From Peristeroidobacter agariperforans (GTDB lineage: Bacteria; Pseudomonadota; Gammaproteobacteria; Steroidobacterales; Steroidobacteraceae): a DNA stretch of 64,000 nt. The first letter of the stretch is position 1, and every line of letters begins with the position of its first letter. Location: NCBI RefSeq assembly GCF_004138335.1, contig NZ_RYFW01000002.1:1345501-1409500 (forward strand), read 5' to 3'. The translations under genes were made by a program, and so were the position numbers. Shown here one piece after another: positions 57,307 through 64,000 of the stretch. The notes beneath the pieces were generated by a model. The model did not search any database. It was not told the DNA's origin and was given only the letters and a program-made list of their open reading frames with translations.

Positions 57307-57788
57307 TGTAGTGACCCAGCGATTCCTGCTCAAGTCATGCTGCTGATCTAAAAGCCTCAGCTGGCGTTCTCATCCGCAGCGATTGATGAGGTCTGCCGTT
57401 GTTGTAGAAGCCGATCCAGTCGCTGATAACCCGACTCGCGTGCTGTAGCGTCTCGAAACGATGCCGATGCACGCATTGGTCCTTCAGTGTGCGGACGACG
57501 CGCTCAACCATGCCGTTCTGCTCCGGCGAGTGCGGCGTGATGAACTCCTGTTGAAGCCCATAACCCCGCACCAACGCCGTGTAGCTGCGACTGGTAAGAC
57601 CAGGCCGTTGTCCGAACGAAGCAGGAACGGCGCCGGTACGCGTCCTAGCGTGCCGAACCGCGCGATCAACGCTTGCTCGAGCGCTGCCTCGGCGCGCTGT
57701 CCAGCGTTTGATCTCGTCGTCCATCAATGTGCTCAAGTGTCTCTCCAGATAGATTAACACCTGAGCAGGTTTTCACTGGGTCACTACA
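57307..57788 (-). mobile_element. IS3-family remnant with both terminal inverted repeats
   Basis: TGTAGTGACCCAGCGA at 57307-57322 matches the reverse complement of 57773-57788 at 15 of 16 positions, giving IS3-like TG...CA ends. The 482 bp in between hold only the last part of a transposase, so it is an internally deleted copy. No direct repeat of target DNA is evident next to the ends. Confidence 0.75.
57335..57690 (-). pseudogene. IS3-family transposase, C-terminal fragment with frameshift
   Basis: The minus strand reads ALIARFGTLGRVPAPFLLRS (with the second catalytic Asp in DNG), then changes frame near 57590 to SRSYTALVRGYGLQQEFITP and HSPEQNGMVERVVRTLKDQC, which contains the conserved Glu of the DDE rve core, ending RPHQSLRMRTPAEAF. 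The first half including the first catalytic Asp and OrfA is missing. Not functional. Confidence 0.8.
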
Positions 57789-57904
57789 GTGAAGCGCTTG
57801 GCGGTTGTGGTCATATGAGCTTGTGGCCAGCTGAGATCGTGGCGCGAATTCTGGAGCGAGATGATGGCTGGCAATCGTTTGCCGCCTGTTTAGAGCGGCG
57901 CTCC

Positions 57905-60900
57905 CTATAGTGCATGGGCCGCTGCGAAGGCCTTCTGAATGCTTTCCAGACTGACAGGCTTCACGAGATGAGCCGTGAAGCCGCATTGACGAGACTTCAC
58001 GTAGTCATCTGGCAGTCCGTATCCTGTCACGGCGATGAGCCGAGCGTGCGGAACAAGCGATTTCATTCGTTGCGCAATCTCGTATCCGTCCATCTCTGGC
58101 AGTCCGATGTCCAGAAGTACGAATTCCGGCCGAAATTCGGCCGCGCGCTTTAGCGCCTCGGCGCCGGAGTAAGCTACCAGCGTGGCATGTCCTTCGAGTT
58201 GCAGAATCAGATCGAGGGACTGCGCGGCATCGCGGTTGTCATCCACGATGAGGACTCGGTGCGCTGATTTGTCCGGGAGTATCAGGCTTTGCTGCGACAT
58301 CGACGGCGCTTTTGCTCGAGGCAAACGGACCGTGAATGTGGCGCCCAGATTGACCCCCCCGCTCGTCGCTTGGATCGAGCCGCCCTGCATTTCGATGAGC
58401 TTGCGACACAGCGCGAGTCCAATGCCAAGGCCCCCTTGCGATCGATCGAGGGTGCGCTCGCCCTGTACGAACAGATCAAAGATGTGAGGCAGCAGCTCGG
58501 GAGATATTCCCTGACCGCTGTCCTGCACCTGTAGCGTCACAGTGCTGTCGTCTGCGTCGAGCTCCAGTCGGATGAGTCCACCGGCTGGCGTGTACTTGGC
58601 GGCATTGGTAAGCAGGTTCGTTATGCATTGGGCCAGGCGCACGACGTCGCCGGAGATCCACAGCGGCTCGAACCATTGCGTCGTGGTCAACCGATGTCGC
58701 TTGGATTGGATGAGGGGCTCGGCGGTCTCCAAAGCGAGGTCGATACAGTGCTGGATCGTGACAAGCTCACGTTGTATTTCGACGTGCCCTTGGGTGATTC
58801 GGGCCACGTCGAGCAGATCGTCCAGCAATTTGCTCATGTGCCGGATCTGTCGATCGATCACGCCAAGAAGGCCGTGCTCCTGGCCTCGACTATCCATGAG
58901 GCGTGTCAATGCCTGCGCTGCATTGCTGATCGCGGCGGCAGGATTTCGCAACTCGTGGCTGAGCATCGCCAGGAACTCATCCTTGCGCTGGCTCGCGTCG
59001 TTCAGTGCCGTTTGTAGATTGCGAAGATCGGTGATGTCGGTGTTCGTCCCGAACCAGCGCAGGATGGTGCCTTGATCCGAGCGGATCGGCACGGCGCGTG
59101 ACAAGAACCAGCGATACTCGCCCGACTTGCTCCGCAGCTGAAATGTATCGTCCCAGGCAGTTCCAGCCTCGAGGCACGCGTCAAAGCGCCGGGCCACCTC
59201 TGATCGCTGGTCTGGATGGACAACCTCGATCCACTCACGACCCTGACTTGTGGCGGGTGTGGCGCCGGTATAGTCGTACCAGCGTGTGTTGTGCCACGTC
59301 GTCCGCCCGTCCGAGTCGCAGGTCCACGCGAATTGATCGATGTTGTTCGCGAGCTCCCGGAAGCGGGCTTCGCTCTCGTGCACCAATGCCTCTACGGTGG
59401 CGCGATCAGTGATGTCCTGAACCGTTCCGATGAGACGCACAGGCACGTCGTTTTCAAAGTAAACGCGGCCAGTCGCCTCGACCCAGTGGATTTCACCGGT
59501 GATGCGATTGATCACGCGATAAGTGGCGAGGTACTGCTTATCTCCCGCTGGATCGAGCGCCTTGTCCACTGCCGCTTGTGTAAGCGGGATGTCGTCGGGA
59601 TGTAGCCCGCCCACGAAGACTGCATAGTTAATCGGCTCATCCCGTGTGGCGCCCCAAATTTCTCGGGTCCTTTCATCCCAAGTAATCGCGTTTGTGCGGA
59701 GGTCCCAATCGTGGATGCCGAGAAAGGCGGCTGCCTTGGCGAGCATGAGTCGCTCACGGCTGTCCTCTAAGGCAGTCGTCGCAGCGCGCCGTTCAGTGAT
59801 GTCGATCGCGACGGCCACGCCTTGCACTGCCTGCCCAGCGTCGTTCATGACGAAGTTGCCGAATAGGTGGGCCCATACGACGCTACCGTCTTTGCGGATG
59901 TATCTTTTCTCGATGCTGTAATCGTTCAGCGCACGCGTCACGACCTGATCCGCAAGCGCCTGGTCTTTCAGGGTATCGTCAGGATGGGTGATGTCCTGCC
60001 AACGCTTCTCATACAACTCCTCGGGCGTGTATCCGACGAGTCGGCAGAAGGCGCGGTTTACGTATTCAAAGCGCCCATCCATGGCGTTGTGAGCGACAGC
60101 CACCGGTGCATTTTCGAGTAGCGCCCGGTGTCGTGCCTCGCTTTGACGGAGCGCCGATTCCGTTCGCTTGTGATCCGTGATGTCGGTTGCGGTGCTGAGG
60201 ACGCAGTCGGGGCCGACTGGAAAGAGGGTGACGAGCAGATCGGTGCCACGGAAGTTCGCCTCGTAGCGTTGCGCCCGACCCGTTTCCGAAACTCGCGTGC
60301 ACATGGAGCCGATGGCTTGTGCGCGATCGAGAGACAGGACGTCCGTGAGGTCGCGGCCAATCAACTCACTGCGCGTCAATCCCAGCATCTCCAGCGTCAA
60401 CGTGTTCGCGCGTCGATAGCGCCAACTGACAATCAACCCTTGCGCGTCGCGTACCGCCTCAAGGACGGTGACGGGTTCGGTCGGGTGCTCGAACATTGCA
60501 TGCAGCAGGGCCTCCTGTTCGGCGAGCGCCCGCGCATGATGGCTCTGCATCTCTGCCCGCGCCTTGGCCATGGAATCGTTCAGGGACTGGAGCGCTCTGC
60601 GTCGTTGATAGAGCTCTACGAGAACGCTGACTTTAGTGCGAAGAATGGCCGGGACGACGGGTATCGCGATGTAATCTATCGCGCCGACTTCGTAACCCTT
60701 CAGTTGGTCCAGATCGGAGAGGTTCGTCCCGGTGACGAAGATGATGGGAATCCGTTCCATCCGCGGGTGCTCGCGGATGATCCGGGCCGTCTCGAATCCA
60801 TCCATTTCGGGCATGTTGACATCGAGAAGGATGGCGGCGAAGTCGTTCGCCAGGAGTTGCTTGAGCGCCTCGGTGCCGGAAAGGGCGCGTACGCAGTCGA

Positions 60901-61045
60901 CATTCAGATCCGAGAGCACGGCTTCGTACGACAGCAGCCGTGCCGGTTGGTCGTCAACCAGAAGGATGCGTGCTTTTGGCTCCCCCGACCCAATGGGAGA
61001 GGTCTGGGCAGGCTCCTGCACCGAGTGCTCTAAGGAAGGGTTCAT
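57905..61045 (-). CDS. Hybrid multi-PAS histidine kinase with receivers at both ends
   Basis: A 1046-residue cytoplasmic kinase with no TM segment. Order: REC (about 30-145: ARILLVDDQPARLLSYEAVL; Asp in ILLDVNMPEMDGFETA), coiled helix, then four PAS/PAC modules (including NAPVAVAHNAMDGRFEYVNR and ANNIDQFAWTCDSDGRTTW), HisKA (LAMLSHELRNPAAAISNAAQ), HATPase (NLLTNAAKYTPAGG; GGLGIGLALCRKL), and a C-terminal REC (RVLIVDDNRDAAQSLDLIL; LLDIGLPEMDGYEI; HLVKPVS). The N-terminal REC has IPVVPAILRTK where others have the conserved Lys earlier. Start ATG 61045 is chosen because upstream codons look random. Confidence 0.92.
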   Translation of the reverse strand: MNPSLEHSVQEPAQTSPIGSGEPKARILLVDDQPARLLSYEAVLSDLNVDCVRALSGTEALKQLLANDFAAILLDVNMPEMDGFETARIIREHPRMERIPIIFVTGTNLSDLDQLKGYEVGAIDYIAIPVVPAILRTKVSVLVELYQRRRALQSLNDSMAKARAEMQSHHARALAEQEALLHAMFEHPTEPVTVLEAVRDAQGLIVSWRYRRANTLTLEMLGLTRSELIGRDLTDVLSLDRAQAIGSMCTRVSETGRAQRYEANFRGTDLLVTLFPVGPDCVLSTATDITDHKRTESALRQSEARHRALLENAPVAVAHNAMDGRFEYVNRAFCRLVGYTPEELYEKRWQDITHPDDTLKDQALADQVVTRALNDYSIEKRYIRKDGSVVWAHLFGNFVMNDAGQAVQGVAVAIDITERRAATTALEDSRERLMLAKAAAFLGIHDWDLRTNAITWDERTREIWGATRDEPINYAVFVGGLHPDDIPLTQAAVDKALDPAGDKQYLATYRVINRITGEIHWVEATGRVYFENDVPVRLIGTVQDITDRATVEALVHESEARFRELANNIDQFAWTCDSDGRTTWHNTRWYDYTGATPATSQGREWIEVVHPDQRSEVARRFDACLEAGTAWDDTFQLRSKSGEYRWFLSRAVPIRSDQGTILRWFGTNTDITDLRNLQTALNDASQRKDEFLAMLSHELRNPAAAISNAAQALTRLMDSRGQEHGLLGVIDRQIRHMSKLLDDLLDVARITQGHVEIQRELVTIQHCIDLALETAEPLIQSKRHRLTTTQWFEPLWISGDVVRLAQCITNLLTNAAKYTPAGGLIRLELDADDSTVTLQVQDSGQGISPELLPHIFDLFVQGERTLDRSQGGLGIGLALCRKLIEMQGGSIQATSGGVNLGATFTVRLPRAKAPSMSQQSLILPDKSAHRVLIVDDNRDAAQSLDLILQLEGHATLVAYSGAEALKRAAEFRPEFVLLDIGLPEMDGYEIAQRMKSLVPHARLIAVTGYGLPDDYVKSRQCGFTAHLVKPVSLESIQKAFAAAHAL

Positions 61046-61265
61046 GTCGCTGATCGTTCGCACTGCCTGTAGTCGGCATTTTTCGTAATGCGCCGGAAGT
61101 GCGGTTGCCGCCAAGTTTCCGGGTATGCACTAATGCGTACAGGCGAGAGAAGTTCCGCTACGCCGCGAAATGGCTGTACGGAGCCGCTGGAGACGGATGC
61201 GCCGCCCTTGCGGGCGCTGAAGGTGACGATGCGCCGGTGAGCGAGGCTGAGCAGCAACACATCGC

Positions 61266-61788
61266 TCAACTTGCCTGCTCGACGGGCGCTTGCGTGGAAT
61301 CGCCGGCGGGGGACGCACGGGCGCCCTCGCCGGCATCAAGGGTTCGTCCGAGCGTCTGCAGTTCGCGGTCTTCATCCTCGTTGAAGATCTCACCACCAAA
61401 GCCTAGCGCTGCGAGCAGAAGCTGATCGGCCGCGGTTTCGAGCGCTTCAAAATCCTTGAACCCCTGAATCTTCGCAGAGGCCGAGGCGCTACGCACGATG
61501 CAGCCTTGCGCGTCGACGACCGTCGCCGTGCAAACGAGCACATTCACATCGTTCTCGATGCCCGGCAAGCCGATCTCACTGGGCTTCTTACCGGCAATGA
61601 CCGCCTCGCGAAGCAATGACAATCGTCCCTGCTGCAGCGAGAGCAGGTCAGTATGTTTGATCTCGACCCGATAGCCCTCCTTGGGGCTATAGGTCTTCAG
61701 GAACGCCGGCAATCGGGTGCTGTAACGGCGATAGCGGGTGAGGACGCCAGTCAGCGAATCGGTGAGCGTGATGACTTTTGTCGATCAT
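61266..61788 (-). pseudogene. Unknown small protein gene, start separated from body by one extra A
   Basis: The body (61266-61712 and above) reads KVITLTDSLTGVLTRYRRYS then LPAFLKTYSPKEGYRVEIKH and SSASAKIQGFKDFEALETAADQ-type sequence, ending ALGFGGEIFNEDEDRELQTL. Its only good start, ATG 61788 with GGAG 6 nt upstream, is in another frame. Removing one A from the AAAA run (T-run at 61776-61779 on the plus strand) gives MIDKVITLTDSLTG and joins the two. It is therefore a broken gene, a sequencing error or a slippage site. Function unknown; the C-terminal ETAA...LLLAALGFGG faintly recalls single-strand annealing proteins. Confidence 0.6.
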
Positions 61789-62262
61789 GGGTAACTCCGG
61801 GCATGTAAGCCGAGTGATCGCATGCCGTGCGCCGCTTACAAGAGCGGTGCTGTCGCGATCACTGGCCAAGGAAGGAATGCCAGCATCGCGCGTCATGCGC
61901 GGTGTGGCACGGTTCGATATCCGGCAGCTGTGAGCTCATTGTTCTCATCGTGTGGATCGACCACGCCATGGAACCGGAGCAGCTACGATTCTGGGCAATG
62001 AGATCGAGCGCATGGTGCTGATCGAGCCATCCAGTAGCACGCTGAGGACTGCATCTTTGAGTTCAACAATCGAACCGTCATCTTGCAATGAGATGGCTCG
62101 TGGTCGCGGCTGAAACCGCAGCGATCTGTCCGGCCGCTTGCGGGCTTTGTGCGATCGAACGGCGCGAGTGCGATGAGGTACGTGGTGTTGCATTCGTGCT
62201 GAAACGTTCCACGCTCGATGGGTGGCGTCCATGGTGCATCGCGCGTTTGCTTGGCTCCAAGC
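61789..62262. other. 474-bp region without recognised gene
   Basis: Small frames on both strands, such as one of 95 codons on the minus strand (61945-62232), show no family, no ribosome-binding site I trust and unusual His/Arg-rich composition. I see no RNA gene or repeat. It separates the broken gene from the CYTH gene. Confidence 0.45.
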
Positions 62263-62775
62263 CTATTGGCGCTTCAACATGTCCAGATAAGCGCCTTCGA
62301 TCAATTGAGCGGCGGACACTCCGAGGTGCTTCATCAGCCGATGAGCTTCCGCGATTCCGTCGTCCGCGCTTTCGCCTTCACGCAGCACGACTTCGAGTTC
62401 TACGAACTCTCCCAGATCCTGCACGCGATCCAGGTGAATTCTGGTGCGTCCTGCCATCAGCAGCGTGCGCTGCTTGATCACGCGCCCCAACACTCCATTC
62501 GCAGCAGCAAGTACCTCCCGCAATGAATGCGGTTCGCTCGTCGCCGTAATGAGATAGAACGATTCCTTGGGACCGGCCTGGTCCGCTCTACGGTAGTAGA
62601 TGAGCTGTCCCTCGCTTGCGTTGAACGTGCGAAGTTTGAGGCGTCCGTTGCTACACCGGAAGAACGTGTCGTCTTGAAAGATCTCGATGGGTGCCGAGGA
62701 GGCCAGATCCATGGCCTTGGTCAGCACGTCCGCGAGGTTGCCGGCACGGGCTTTGATTTCGATGTTGCGCGCCAC
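62263..62775 (-). CDS. CYTH domain protein (class IV adenylate cyclase/CyaB-like)
   Basis: A 170-residue CYTH/triphosphate-tunnel protein. It starts with GTG at 62775 (MARNIEIKARAGNLADVLTK) with GGAG 6 nt upstream. IEIKAR corresponds to the ExExK-type motif, although the first Glu is Asn here, as in other CyaB-like sequences. Further tunnel residues: FFRCSNGRLKLR, QLIYYRRADQ, RTLLMAGRTRIHLDRVQDLG and FVELEVVL. Members hydrolyse or cyclise triphosphates (ThTPase, adenylate cyclase); the actual substrate is not predictable. Confidence 0.88.
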   Translation of the reverse strand: MARNIEIKARAGNLADVLTKAMDLASSAPIEIFQDDTFFRCSNGRLKLRTFNASEGQLIYYRRADQAGPKESFYLITATSEPHSLREVLAAANGVLGRVIKQRTLLMAGRTRIHLDRVQDLGEFVELEVVLREGESADDGIAEAHRLMKHLGVSAAQLIEGAYLDMLKRQ

Positions 62776-63373
62776 TGATACTCCGCATCGGTTGTGGGCA
62801 AGCTGTGCTCGGACGGCGATTCGCAGCTCCGCTACCAAGGAGGCCGGTCGGCGCGCCCCATACGCCTTTGCTCGCGGCTTATGCGCGCCGTCGTTCAAGG
62901 GCTCGGAAGGCGAGTGTAGCGCCGATGATGGATTGGAGCTGCGCAGAATAAAGTTGCATGGTTCATGCGACTGACAGCGAGCTTAAAAAATGCTCGTCGC
63001 CATTTTGTCGCCACACTCAAATTATCTTGTAGCCTAACGTTCGGTCGAGTGGGCTTAAAGGAATCCCCGCTCAACGGCTCGACCGCTGCCGAGCTCTTGC
63101 TTTGATCCTTATATGTCAAGGTCGTCCGGCTCGGCCGCTGTTCTCGCCTCGAATGACGCCTGGCGCACCGCTGCGGCCTTCGCTCGTGATTCCAAGCAGC
63201 TGCAGACTTCGCCGGCCGAGTTGTAGCGCCCGCTCTCGATCTGCCGATCTCGATCACTTGCGACAAGCGCAAAGGGCGGATGTCGACGAAAGTTCCTCAA
63301 CCTAAGATTTTATAGATGATGCGTACTGATGAATGAGCTCATGCCACGCAATATTCCGACCTGATTGAGCTTT
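62776..63373. other. 598-bp region with a decayed ParD-like gene and an A+T-rich segment
   Basis: Apart from the ParD-like relic listed separately, no gene is recognised. Around 62980-63045 the base composition is A+T-richer than its surroundings, and GTCGCCA is repeated 4 bp apart (near 62996-63013). Promoter activity for neighbours is possible but unproven. Confidence 0.4.
63109..63300 (-). pseudogene. Decayed ParD-like ribbon-helix-helix antitoxin
   Basis: The minus strand contains DRQIESGRYNSAGEV, very like the RHH segment xxQVESGRYxSASEVVR of ParD antitoxins. It continues with ESRAKAAAVRQASFEARTAA and EPDDLDI, resembling the usual tail (ReAKLaaLRqAL..G..sgEp..fDi). Between the two, the VRAGLRLL helix is out of frame, and no ParE toxin follows. 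I read it as a relic; the match is by eye and short. Confidence 0.35.
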
Positions 63374-63859
63374 TCACGCGACGCGTCGGAGCGGTTTCAT
63401 GCGCCGACGCTGCAATGTCCGCCGCACGGTCCGCTCCACGCTCCCCAGAGCACCGTCGACGGCGGCGTTGAGCGATGCATCTCGGCTCTCAACGACTACG
63501 CTCGGCAGACCGCGCAGTACGACCTTGATCCGGCACAACTGATCGACGCCGCCGCGCGGTCCATTCACGTCCTCGATGCGAACGCTGACGCGCTCGATGG
63601 AGTTTGCAAACTTTCCGAGTTTGATGCCGAGCTTGCGCCGGATGCGGTCCCGATCCTCGGGCCCGAGCCCGCGTTGCGCCGCTCGAATGTAAGCGGGGAT
63701 TTGCGGCCCTGCAGCAGACCCTTCGCGCTTTTCAGCTTTCGGTCGTCGACTAGTAAAAGGCGATCGTTTCGCGCTATTAGGCTTGCGCGGACGTGCGCGT
63801 GGGGCCGAGCCGCCGGGTGAGCTCCGGCGAGCAGCAGTGCTTGAGCCTCGAAGTCGCAT
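63374..63859 (-). CDS. HPF/RaiA-like ribosome-associated domain protein with basic N-terminus
   Basis: A 161-residue protein. Start ATG 63859 has AGGAGG exactly 6 nt upstream; an upstream GTG at 63925 is less good. The C-terminal 90 residues (IKLGKFANSIERVSVRIEDV; CRIKVVLRGLPSVVVESRDA; AAVDGALGSVERTVRRTLQR) match the beta-alpha-beta-beta-beta-alpha domain of ribosome hibernation/sigma-54 modulation proteins. The first 60 residues are Arg/Ser/Pro-rich and disordered. It may bind 30S or RNA; no partner gene is visible. Confidence 0.7.
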   Translation of the reverse strand: MRLRGSSTAARRSSPGGSAPRARPRKPNSAKRSPFTSRRPKAEKREGSAAGPQIPAYIRAAQRGLGPEDRDRIRRKLGIKLGKFANSIERVSVRIEDVNGPRGGVDQLCRIKVVLRGLPSVVVESRDASLNAAVDGALGSVERTVRRTLQRRRMKPLRRVA

Positions 63860-64000
63860 AACTGACCTCCTCAGCATCGATCTGCGGTCAACTACAAGGC
63901 GAGAAACGAACGGTTTCGACGCCACGAATGCGGCAAGCGGAGCTCATGGCTGCAGCTTCGCGTTCATGGTGATGTTCGCCTCCAGGGGTCTGGATACGGG

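Noticed and set aside
61945-62232. 95-codon minus-strand frame before the CYTH gene
   Set aside because: Strongly His/Arg-biased start, no ribosome-binding site and no family; support too weak for a gene.
63049-63095. Possible second copy of the tRNA-Glu 3' end (contains GAATCCCCG)
   Set aside because: Only nine bases resemble the tRNA and they do not extend into the acceptor stem, so it is not an attachment site.

Overview
The window is 64 kb of high-G+C DNA from a gammaproteobacterium. The block gloB - yafS-like methyltransferase - rnhA - dnaQ, preceded by a lipoprotein start that would fit mltD, is a gammaproteobacterial arrangement. The ECF sigma/FecR/TonB-receptor set, the RRM protein and the small proteins would suit a Steroidobacter/Nevskia/Xanthomonadales-type organism. 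The order-level assignment is inference.

Layout. (1) 1-6028: housekeeping genes (lipoprotein start, gloB, methyltransferase, rnhA, dnaQ, nhaB), with a WbpE-like sugar aminotransferase placed between rnhA and dnaQ. (2) 6148-39949: a very large Wzx/Wzy-type exopolysaccharide or O-antigen locus. It supplies nucleotide sugars (TviB/WbpO-type dehydrogenase, UDP-glucuronate 4-epimerase, pgi, WbpM-type 4,6-dehydratase, rmlACDB, ugd, manC, manB). It also encodes a multi-SLBB exporter, a Wzz-type protein, a Wzx flippase, a Wzy-like polymerase, a priming phosphosugar transferase, three further glycosyltransferases, three methyltransferases, a second DegT aminotransferase coupled to a two-subunit thiamine-diphosphate E1 enzyme, and a GH78-like secreted lipoprotein. 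Many junctions are ATGA/GTGA overlaps, so translation is probably coupled. (3) 40164-43036: hybrid histidine kinase without a receiver, plus a CheY-like regulator. (4) 43110-44910: tRNA-Val, gltX, tRNA-Ala, tRNA-Glu. (5) 44870-48325: a decayed accessory strip beginning at tRNA-Glu, with remnants of a serine recombinase, a DsbA-like protein and a LigD ligase domain among small intact genes (CsbD-like, RRM protein, two short conserved-looking proteins). (6) 48441-57246: alkaline phosphatase, then ECF sigma factor, FecR anti-sigma, TonB receptor with STN domain, phosphodiester glycosidase and SGNH hydrolase, which look like a surface-signalling nutrient-uptake unit. (7) 57307-64000: IS3-type remnant, a large REC-PAS-HK-REC kinase, an unknown gene broken by one extra A, a CYTH protein, a decayed ParD-like antitoxin and an HPF/RaiA-like protein.

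The most unusual object is the 551-bp element at 7432-7982. It is a four-helix-bundle (23S-rRNA-intervening-sequence/Avd-type) gene enclosed by inverted arrays of a heptamer (AGCGGTT/GGCGGTT). It sits precisely between the stop codon of the tviB-like gene and the start of the epimerase gene, antisense to the operon.
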